Assembly (NCBI GenBank): GCA_002307315.1
Contig: DBTZ01000002.1
Span: 37,817-64,036 of the forward strand
DNA: 26,220 nucleotides
DNA from: Alphaproteobacteria bacterium UBA1303
Lineage (GTDB): Bacteria > Pseudomonadota > Alphaproteobacteria > Micropepsales > Micropepsaceae
Direction: 5' to 3'
Each line of letters starts with the position of its first letter. Within the stretch, counting starts at the first letter, position 1. Shown here one piece after another: positions 17,201 through 22,859 of this stretch. The position numbers and the translations under genes were made by a program. The notes under the pieces were generated by a model. The model worked only from the letters and a program-made list of their open reading frames with translations, was not told the origin of the DNA and searched no databases.

Positions 17201-17755
17201 ATGAATGGGTATAGGTTCGACAAACTGAAACTTCTTGTCGCCGACGACAATCAGCACATGCGCAAGCTGATTTCGACGATCATGAAGGCATTCGGGACTA
17301 CAAGCGTATACGAAGCCGAAAGCGGTGAAGCGGCTTGGCAATCGCTCAAGAAGATCGGTATCGACATCGTGATCGTCGATTGGCAAATGGCCGGCATGAC
17401 CGGACTCGACTTCGTCCGCAAGATCAGAAACGCGCCGGATTCGCCCAATCCGTTTCTGCCCGTCATCATGCTGACCGGCTACACCCATATCGACCATGTA
17501 CGACTGGCGCGCGACGCCGGCGCCAACGAGTTTCTCGCCAAGCCGGTCACCGTTAAGGCGTTGATGGCGAAGATCACCTCGGTGATCGAAAACCCCAGAC
17601 CGTTTGTCCGTACCAAAACCTACTTTGGGCCGTGCCGCCGCCGCCGTAACGATATGTCCTATAAGGGGCCGGAACGTCGCGCCGCCCCGGATGCGATAGA
17701 CGTCGACGGCATCAGGCCGGTCGGCAGCGGCAAGACCGGTAGTCACGGACCATGA
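17201..17755 (+). CDS. Response regulator with CheY-like receiver and basic tail
   Basis: A receiver protein of 184 residues. The receiver (about 8-130) has the acidic pair Asp15-Asp16, the phosphate-accepting Asp60 in VDWQMAGMTG, Thr92 and Lys114 (LAKPV). No DNA-binding or enzymatic output domain follows. The remaining 55 residues are basic and low in structure, with RTKTYFGPCRRRR and YKGPERR, a tail seen in single-domain receivers of Alphaproteobacteria. The last four bases overlap the next gene's start (ATGA at 17752-17755), so it is translationally coupled to the HPt protein and probably exchanges phosphate with it. The ATG at 17201 has only a weak GGGGCAG ribosome site. No kinase is adjacent on this strand. 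Confidence 0.92.
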   Translation: MNGYRFDKLKLLVADDNQHMRKLISTIMKAFGTTSVYEAESGEAAWQSLKKIGIDIVIVDWQMAGMTGLDFVRKIRNAPDSPNPFLPVIMLTGYTHIDHVRLARDAGANEFLAKPVTVKALMAKITSVIENPRPFVRTKTYFGPCRRRRNDMSYKGPERRAAPDAIDVDGIRPVGSGKTGSHGP

Positions 17756-18249
17756 GCAAGCAACAGCCGATCGAACTCTTCATGCCGCCGAACATCCTCA
17801 AAGCCAAGCTCGGCGGCGACAGTCACAGCATAGACTTCGCGGCGATAAAACGCGCCGAAGCGGCGATCGAAGAGATAAAAGCCGAATTTCCCGACTGGAT
17901 TGCCGAAGATATTGCCTTGCTCACCGCATCCTGCGGGAAATTCCTCAGCGAGGGCGACGGCAACGCGGTGGGCCGGTTGTTCCGCGCCAGCCACGACCTC
18001 AAAGGTCAGGCGGCGACCTTCGAATATCCGCTGGTCGCCCGCATCGCCGCCTCGCTCTGCCAATTGATCGAAACGACGGAAAAGCCGGAAGCGATCAACG
18101 GCGCGCTGGCCTTGGCCCACGTCGAAGCCATCCGCGTCATATTCCGCGAGAAAATCAAAAGCATGTCCGACCGCACCGCCCTCGAGTTGACCGAGGAACT
18201 TGAGCGGAAAGTACATGCCGCGACCGAACGCAACGCCGCCGCGAAGTGA
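17752..18249 (+). CDS. HPt-domain phosphotransfer protein
   Basis: A 165-residue cytoplasmic protein with a single histidine phosphotransfer domain. The phosphorylatable residue is His81 in RLFRASHDLKGQAATF, a good match to the HxxKG pattern, with Lys84 and Gly85 in place. Helices before and after (AAIKRAEAAIEEIKAEFPDWIAEDIALL and VARIAASLCQLIE) fit a four-helix bundle. The C-terminal part EALRVIF-to-ELERKVHAAT is helical and charged. It begins inside the stop of the receiver gene (ATGA overlap), which marks the two as one unit. As neither has an output domain, the pair probably forms a middle step in a phosphorelay with partners elsewhere. The stop is followed at once by a hairpin. Confidence 0.9.
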   Translation: MSKQQPIELFMPPNILKAKLGGDSHSIDFAAIKRAEAAIEEIKAEFPDWIAEDIALLTASCGKFLSEGDGNAVGRLFRASHDLKGQAATFEYPLVARIAASLCQLIETTEKPEAINGALALAHVEAIRVIFREKIKSMSDRTALELTEELERKVHAATERNAAAK

Positions 18250-18252
18250 TAC

Positions 18253-18284
18253 GGACCTGCATGGGTCGTAACCTATGCAGGTCC
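18253..18284. other. Long hairpin 1 after the HPt gene
   Basis: GGACCTGCATGGGT (18253-18266) pairs over 14 positions, with one G-U, to ACCTATGCAGGTCC (18271-18284) around a four-base loop CGTA. It begins three bases after the HPt stop. No T-run follows on either strand, so it is a poor fit to a classic intrinsic terminator, though it may still end or stabilise the mRNA. Confidence 0.8.
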
Positions 18285-18294
18285 GACTGGCCGC

Positions 18295-18335
18295 CGCGCC
18301 ATGTGGCGCGAAGCCCGCGTGGCGTTTGAACGCCA
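18295..18335. other. Two short palindromic hairpins
   Basis: CGCGCCATGTGGCGCG at 18295-18310 and TGGCGTTTGAACGCCA at 18320-18335 are near-perfect palindromes able to form six- to seven-pair stems. They sit between two longer hairpins in the gap between convergent genes and have no T-run. Confidence 0.6.
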
Positions 18336-18338
18336 TAG

Positions 18339-18366
18339 AGCTGCATGGGTACTTTCCCATGCAGCT
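18339..18366. other. Long hairpin 2 before the transglycosylase stop
   Basis: AGCTGCATGGG (18339-18349) pairs perfectly with CCCATGCAGCT (18356-18366) around TACTTT. It shares the 10-base word CTGCATGGGT with hairpin 1 (18257-18266 and 18341-18350). It lies 18 bases beyond the minus-strand transglycosylase stop and could end that transcript, but without a T-run. Confidence 0.75.
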
Positions 18367-18384
18367 TGGTATGAGAGGGTATTA

Positions 18385-19236
18385 TTAGGGGTCGGCTTTT
18401 TTCGTCGCCCCGCTCTGCGCCGCGGCCACGTAGTCCAGCAGCATGGCGGAAAGTCTGAACGGCCGGCTTCCGGCACTTGCAGCGCCGGAGGTGCTGCCGC
18501 CGAAAAAATCGGCGGAAGACGGTTCCGATAAGAGTGCGCTGGCAAGCAGGGAATTCTCGAACCCGGCCAATGCCGAGACCAATTCGATGTGCGACGACGG
18601 AGCCGGTGCCGCCGCGACATAATTTGTTGACGGCTGCTGTGCCGCCCAATCGTAGACCTCGCGTACCGTCTTGGCGGAGCCGTCGGAGTGAAAGAAGACG
18701 CTGCGGTTGGCACCGGCCGCCTGGGGAAACACCGCCGCCGCCGAAGCGTCCGGCGACGTCTCGCATAGGCGGATCAGCCGGCAGGCCGAATCCGCACCGA
18801 GAAAATGCGCCGCGTACAATTCCCCGCCGCCGACGGAGCGACCGAGCGTTCCCTCCATCCGGGTCTTGCACTGGCTGACGTATTCGCCCGCCATCAGCGC
18901 CGAAACCTGCGCATCGTTGCGTAAGGACAGGATCGCCTGGCGGTCGGCGCCGTCGGCGCGGTAGCGGCCGTCGGCCCCCTTGCTGATCGCCGCGGCATAT
19001 GAACCGAGCCCGTGGCGCGGTCCGTATTCCTTGACCAGGCCGAGCCACGTCTGTTCGACGAACTGGAACAGGCCGGATGCGCTGGAGCTGGCGGATTTCG
19101 CTCCGGCATTGAGACCGGATTCACGGGTGGCGGTTTTGAGCAGATAGGAAAAATCCGACCCGGTGGCGACGCTCGCCTTCTGCAAGGCGGCGACCACGGC
19201 GGCGTGGTTTAGATTGCTTACGGCTTCTGCCGACAT
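18385..19236 (-). CDS. SLT-type lytic transglycosylase, probably flagellum-associated
   Basis: A peptidoglycan-cleaving SLT-type protein of 283 residues. The fold is seen in DFSYLLKTATRESGLNAGAKSASSSASGLFQFVEQTW, with catalytic Glu39 in ATRES and the GLFQF motif, followed by GLGSYAAAI. The C-terminal third is low-complexity and rich in Ala and Ser. There is no signal peptide or membrane helix. Family members of this build in Alphaproteobacteria are often linked to flagella, where they are exported by other routes, but no flagellar gene is present here. The start at 19236 is chosen because GGGAG lies seven bases upstream; the frame continues to 19257. A CtrA-like box lies just upstream, which agrees with a motility or cell-cycle role. 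Confidence 0.82.
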   Translation of the reverse strand: MSAEAVSNLNHAAVVAALQKASVATGSDFSYLLKTATRESGLNAGAKSASSSASGLFQFVEQTWLGLVKEYGPRHGLGSYAAAISKGADGRYRADGADRQAILSLRNDAQVSALMAGEYVSQCKTRMEGTLGRSVGGGELYAAHFLGADSACRLIRLCETSPDASAAAVFPQAAGANRSVFFHSDGSAKTVREVYDWAAQQPSTNYVAAAPAPSSHIELVSALAGFENSLLASALLSEPSSADFFGGSTSGAASAGSRPFRLSAMLLDYVAAAQSGATKKADP

Positions 19237-19273
19237 TCGGGTTCTCCCGGTCGGCAAACTGGCGCAACTATGG

Positions 19274-19289
19274 TTTACAAGCCGTTAAC
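19274..19289 (-). promoter_or_regulatory. CtrA-like box before the transglycosylase
   Basis: On the minus strand GTTAA, seven bases, then TAAA (19289-19274) matches the CtrA consensus except for one base in the second half-site. It lies about 40 bases upstream of the transglycosylase ATG. It overlaps the last codons of the HIT gene, so selection on coding could also explain part of it. Confidence 0.35.
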
Positions 19290-19679
19290 GAGCTTCTCGA
19301 CCAGCGCCGGCAACGCCTTCGGCTTATAGGGCACCGCGTACCCCCGGCTCCAAACCGGCGAAGGCCAGACATCGTCATCGACCCGGCGGGCGATGACATG
19401 TACGTGCAACTGGGGCACCATGTTGCCGATGGCGCATATGTTGATCTTGTCGCAGCCCGTGATCGCCTTCAACCGTTCCCCGGCGCGGCTGTACTCGCGC
19501 GTCAATTCCTGACGGTCGGCCTCGGCCAAATCGAAGATTTCAAGCACCTGCGGCCGCCGCGGCACCAGAATGAGCCAGATGAACCGCGCATCGTTCATCA
19601 ACAAGACGCGCGAAAGCCGCCAATCTGCGATAAAAACCGTATCGACGGCCAGTTGTTCGTTCAGTTGAAATTCCTGCAT
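19275..19679 (-). CDS. HIT-family nucleotide hydrolase
   Basis: A 134-residue histidine-triad protein, probably a nucleotide hydrolase or transferase acting on AMP-linked or dinucleotide substrates. The start FQLNEQLAVDTVFIADW and the block RFIWLILVPRRP match HIT proteins of Proteobacteria. The triad region reads NMVPQLHVHVIARR, so the first histidine of HxHxH is Gln while the other two, including the catalytic middle one, remain. The C-terminal part VWPSPVW is typical of this subgroup. It lies 38 bases upstream of the transglycosylase start and nine bases after the exchanger stop, so it is probably co-transcribed with the exchanger. The exact substrate cannot be told. Confidence 0.88.
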   Translation of the reverse strand: MQEFQLNEQLAVDTVFIADWRLSRVLLMNDARFIWLILVPRRPQVLEIFDLAEADRQELTREYSRAGERLKAITGCDKINICAIGNMVPQLHVHVIARRVDDDVWPSPVWSRGYAVPYKPKALPALVEKLVNGL

Positions 19680-19688
19680 ACGGCATTC

Positions 19689-20669
19689 CTACCAGAACTT
19701 GACCGGCGGAAGCGACCAAAAACCGACTCTTGCGGCTAGAAGGCTCAAGTAAATCCCATAGACCAGGATGAGGAAAAACCCGCGCGGCCGCGACAACCGC
19801 CAACGCATCGCCACCAACGGCGGCACTGCGGCACATATGCCAAGCGTCACGATGTTATCGGCGGCGACGAATTCCGCCCCGATACGAATGGGAGAAAACA
19901 ACGCCGCCACGCCGAGTACCAAAGTCAGGTTGAAAATATTGGAAACCACCGCCTGACCGAGTGCAACGGTCCCCGGACCGCGCAAAGCACCGTGCAGAAT
20001 GACGAGGAATTCGGGCAGCGATACCGCCAACGCCACCACCGTCAACCCGACGGCATATTCCGGGACACCCTGTTCGCGCGCCAGCAACGTGCCACCGGTC
20101 AGTACGAAATGCGCCCCCAACATCACAGCCACCACCCCAAAGGCGGCGACGAAGAGACCGCCGAACAGGCCGAGATTGCTGTTTTCCAGCATCTCGGCAC
20201 GCTCGCGCGCCACCGAATGCGCCGAGACGCGCCGCCAATCCGTATAGACGGCAAGCGCAAAATAACCGACGAACAGCGCCAGCAGAAAACCGCCCTCCAC
20301 CGGCCCGATTGTGCCGTTTAAGGCGAAAACGAGATAGACCGCGCACACCAAAAGCAGCGCGCCGCAATCGCGGAACACGACCTTGGGCGGAGAAGCCAGC
20401 GGACGGATCAATGCCCCAAAGCCGATCATGAAGGTCAGCGTCAGGATCACGCCGCCGACGATACCGCCGACAGCCAGATCGGGCGAGCGGCGAATACCGC
20501 CGAGGACGACAAACAACTCGGGCGACGCCGACGCCGCGGCAACCACCAAAAGACCGATGGTCAACTGCGGCAAACCCAGCGTCCGCGCGATGCTTGCCAA
20601 GCCGCGCACCAAACCGTAACTGCCGGCGGCAAACAGGACGCATCCGAAGAATATGAACCAGTACGACAT
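19689..20669 (-). CDS. CaCA-type cation exchanger with altered alpha-repeats
   Basis: A 326-residue inner-membrane protein of the calcium/cation antiporter superfamily (YrbG-like), with about ten hydrophobic helices and an inverted duplication. Each half has a PE-containing alpha-repeat. In the first (SASPELFVV, Glu51) the usual GTS before PE is ASA, and the usual GNxxGSN is GGIVGGV. In the second (AVSLPEFLV, Glu220) the block is GQAVVSNIFN. Both glutamates are kept, but two asparagines of the first repeat and one of the second are lost, so ion choice may differ from Na/Ca. The ATG at 20669 is preferred; a GTG at 20696 has no ribosome site. It lies 226 bases after a CDP-alcohol phosphatidyltransferase-like gene and runs into the HIT gene. 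Confidence 0.82.
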   Translation of the reverse strand: MSYWFIFFGCVLFAAGSYGLVRGLASIARTLGLPQLTIGLLVVAAASASPELFVVLGGIRRSPDLAVGGIVGGVILTLTFMIGFGALIRPLASPPKVVFRDCGALLLVCAVYLVFALNGTIGPVEGGFLLALFVGYFALAVYTDWRRVSAHSVARERAEMLENSNLGLFGGLFVAAFGVVAVMLGAHFVLTGGTLLAREQGVPEYAVGLTVVALAVSLPEFLVILHGALRGPGTVALGQAVVSNIFNLTLVLGVAALFSPIRIGAEFVAADNIVTLGICAAVPPLVAMRWRLSRPRGFFLILVYGIYLSLLAARVGFWSLPPVKFW

Positions 20670-20820
20670 CGGTTTGGCTTGCTCCAAACTGCCCACGGGA
20701 AAAAAACCGCACTTTCACGGCGACGGGCTCGATATCCGTCTGTCCGGCCCGCGCCGCGGCGAAAAAGAGCCGCCACCCCCGCGTCCCGAAACGAAACATC
20801 AAACAGCCGCTATTTCCGTC

Positions 20821-20874
20821 GGTGCAAGCCGGATGCCGCAGCAATACGCCGCAGACTGCGGCGAAGTCTGCACC
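20821..20874 (-). other. Possible structured leader of the exchanger gene
   Basis: GGTGCA (20821-20826) can pair with TGCACC (20869-20874). Inside, two mutually exclusive hairpins are possible: CGCCGCA/TGCGGCG (20847-20863) and GCAGACT/AGTCTGC (20851-20871). The element lies between the minus-strand genes ending at 20896 and starting at 20669, so it would be in the exchanger leader. It matches no riboswitch I can recognise. Confidence 0.3.
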
Positions 20875-20895
20875 GGACACTACTACTTCAGCGCG

Positions 20896-21429
20896 TCATT
20901 TCCGTCCGGCATCGATACGGACGCCAGCGGCCACCAAACAGAGCAACCCAACGGCATAGGCGATCGGCCCTAACCAATCGGGCAGCAGCGCACCCAGTAC
21001 CAGCACGAGGACAATATCCGCCCCGCCGACCGAAAAATACGCCCGGCCGTCTTTCGGATAAGCGAAAGCGGCGGCAACTACGGCGGTCAGGCCAAACACT
21101 AGAAAAGCGCAGGCCGGAGCATGTGCCGGTTGGGCCAGGGCTAAGGCGAACGGATAGCCGGCCAGAGACACCGCACCGAGAATGTCGGCCAGCACCAAAT
21201 CGCCCTTGGCTTCGGCGGCGCGGGCGGAGGCGGCGGCAAAAGCGAACACCGCCCGGCTGACGATCAAAACCGCGATCCCGGCGAGAAGATACCCCCTGGC
21301 GGCCAACGGCAATCCGGCGAGCGCCAATACGAACCCTATGCCGGCAGTCGGTGCCCCCTTCCAGCCCAGCTTATCAGCCAAAGGCTTAAGCACCGGATCG
21401 AAACCCACCTGGATCAGCGCGTCCAACAT
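20896..21429 (-). CDS. CDP-alcohol phosphatidyltransferase relative, catalytic residues lost
   Basis: A 177-residue membrane protein that follows the outline of alphaproteobacterial CDP-alcohol phosphatidyltransferases: MLDALIQVGFDPVLKPLADKL, then GIGFVLALAGLPLAARGYLLAG and five or so hydrophobic helices. The family's catalytic signature is DxxDGxxAR...GxxxDxxxD. Here the matching stretch reads SRAVFAFAAASAR (58-70), so both first Asp and the Gly are replaced by Phe and Ala while Ala-Arg remain. Further on only one Asp is seen (Asp82 in ADILGAV). Phosphotransfer is therefore unlikely, and the protein may be a pseudoenzyme with a binding or structural role. The ATG at 21429 fits the family start; ATG at 21441 and TTG at 21465 are alternatives. 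The frame is intact, which argues against simple decay. Confidence 0.65.
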   Translation of the reverse strand: MLDALIQVGFDPVLKPLADKLGWKGAPTAGIGFVLALAGLPLAARGYLLAGIAVLIVSRAVFAFAAASARAAEAKGDLVLADILGAVSLAGYPFALALAQPAHAPACAFLVFGLTAVVAAAFAYPKDGRAYFSVGGADIVLVLVLGALLPDWLGPIAYAVGLLCLVAAGVRIDAGRK

Positions 21430-21533
21430 GTGCCCTGCCATATTGCAACCAAGTGCAGCGGTCAAAAACTTTTAGCTTTACCTACCGCAAATTAATGCGT
21501 CCACTTCATGCGCCGCATCGGGAATTGCAGATT

Positions 21534-22022
21534 ATGGAAAAAGCCACATTCGCTGCGGGGTGTTTTTGGGGCGTAGAAGCTTTTTACCGCCAGGTGCCGG
21601 GGGTGGTGGATGCGGCCTGCGGCTACGAGGGCGGACATATCGGCGAACCGACCTATGAGGAGGTTTGTACCGACCGCACCGGCCATGCCGAGGCAGTTGA
21701 AGTGGTCTACGACCCGACCAAGACCGATTACGCGCATCTGGTGGACGTATTCTTCGCCAATCACAATCCGACCACGCCGAACCGCCAGGGGCCGGACGAA
21801 GGCACCCAATATCGTTCCGCGATCTTCTTCCATTCTTCGGAGCAGGAACGCATCGCCCGCGAGAAGATCGCCGCGCTGACCGCCGCCGGCAGGTTCAAGC
21901 GGCCGATCGTCACCGAGGTGGCGCCAGCGTCACATTTCTGGCGCGCCGAGGAATACCACCAGCGCTATTTCGAGAAGAACGGGGGCCCGAACTGCCACAT
22001 CGCGCCGGTGGGGGAGGAATAG
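21534..22022 (+). CDS. msrA: Peptide-methionine (S)-S-oxide reductase
   Basis: Reduces methionine-S-sulfoxide in proteins and free methionine, using thioredoxin, as part of oxidative damage repair. The 162-residue product has the active-site motif GCFWG with nucleophile Cys10, then GYEGGHIGEPTYEEVCTDRTGHAEAVEVVYDP, FFANHNPTTPNRQGPDEGTQYRS and FWRAEEYHQRYFEKN, all characteristic. Cys154 in GPNCHI near the C-terminus is the likely resolving residue. The frame is open upstream to 21453, but family similarity begins at MEKATFAAGCFWG, so the ATG at 21534 is used. No signal peptide is present, so it acts in the cytoplasm. It stands alone on the plus strand between minus-strand genes and ends before an inverted repeat. 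Confidence 0.96.
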   Translation: MEKATFAAGCFWGVEAFYRQVPGVVDAACGYEGGHIGEPTYEEVCTDRTGHAEAVEVVYDPTKTDYAHLVDVFFANHNPTTPNRQGPDEGTQYRSAIFFHSSEQERIAREKIAALTAAGRFKRPIVTEVAPASHFWRAEEYHQRYFEKNGGPNCHIAPVGEE

Positions 22023-22028
22023 TCGTCC

Positions 22029-22067
22029 GTGAAAAAGTACACCGAGCGTAGCGAGGGACTTTTTCAC
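22029..22067. terminator. Inverted repeat between convergent genes
   Basis: GTGAAAAAGT (22029-22038) pairs perfectly with ACTTTTTCAC (22058-22067), enclosing a 19-base loop with ACCGAGCGTAGCGAGGG. It lies between the msrA stop and the stop of the minus-strand hydrolase at 22079, so it can serve both directions. The T-rich 3' arm fits a bidirectional terminator, though no separate T-run follows. Confidence 0.6.
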
Positions 22068-22078
22068 AGGCACCGGAT

Positions 22079-22846
22079 TTAAGGGCCGTACCACTTCAGC
22101 ACTTTCACCTTGCTCGCCTTGCCGACGGCGGCAGCGAATGCGGAAAGATCGGCCGACGATCCGTCGGTGCCGCGGAAGTGATAGGGATAGACCCGCTTCG
22201 GCATAAAATCCTTCACCCATTTGGCGGCTTCCTGCACCGTTTGCGTATATGGCAAGTTCATCGGAATGAAGGCCGCGTCGATGTTCGCAAGATGGGCGAT
22301 CTCGGGCGTTTCTTCGGTATCGCCGGCGATATAGATGCGCTTGCCCCCGAGATCGAGCACATAGCCGTTGCCTGCTCCCTTGGGATGGAATTGCATGCGC
22401 TCCTTGGTCACGTTGTAGGCCGGTACCGCTTCGACCGGCAGACCGGCAGCCATCGTCTTGTCGCCGTTGTGCATAACCTTGGTCTTGGCCTTCAACGCAG
22501 GCGGCATGCCGTCGAACACCTGCGATGGTGCCAGGATCGTCGCGTTCGCACCGGCCACCGCCGCCAGTACGTCGACATTGAAATGATCGAAATGACCGTG
22601 GGTGATCAGAATGAGATCCGGCTTCAATCCGGCAAACAGCTTGACCGGATTTTCGTTTGCCGGCGACCCCACGCCGGACGCCGGATCGACCAGCACCAGC
22701 TTGCCGTTCCATTTCAGCGTCAGCGCGGCATGATGGAAGGCATGCACGGCAATGGGACCACGATCGGCGGCGATAATATCGTCGACCGATGCGGCCGGCG
22801 CGACACCCGCGGTCAATATGGCCGCGGCAAAGAAATAGGTGAGCAT
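22079..22846 (-). CDS. Exported metallo-beta-lactamase-fold hydrolase (UlaG-like)
   Basis: A 255-residue metal-dependent hydrolase of the beta-lactamase superfamily, closest in outline to UlaG/UPF0173-type proteins. Metal ligands are seen in HGHFDHFN (His83, His85, Asp87, His88), IAGDTEETPE (Asp) and a late YPYHFRG (His). FHHAALTLKWNGKLVLVDP near the start is typical. The N-terminus MLTYFFAAAILTAGVAPAAS looks like a Sec signal peptide, placing it in the periplasm, which is less usual for this group. It begins 13 bases after the lpd stop with a GGAGAGG ribosome site, so it is the last gene of the pyruvate dehydrogenase operon as seen here. The substrate is unknown, and a link to pyruvate metabolism is not shown. 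Confidence 0.85.
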   Translation of the reverse strand: MLTYFFAAAILTAGVAPAASVDDIIAADRGPIAVHAFHHAALTLKWNGKLVLVDPASGVGSPANENPVKLFAGLKPDLILITHGHFDHFNVDVLAAVAGANATILAPSQVFDGMPPALKAKTKVMHNGDKTMAAGLPVEAVPAYNVTKERMQFHPKGAGNGYVLDLGGKRIYIAGDTEETPEIAHLANIDAAFIPMNLPYTQTVQEAAKWVKDFMPKRVYPYHFRGTDGSSADLSAFAAAVGKASKVKVLKWYGP

Positions 22847-22859
22847 CGTCCTCTCCGCT

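Noticed and set aside
20653..21260. Plus-strand open frames across the exchanger leader and CDP-alcohol phosphatidyltransferase-like gene
   Set aside because: Composition is Arg/Pro-rich shadow-like, no ribosome site is seen, and the minus-strand genes explain the region.
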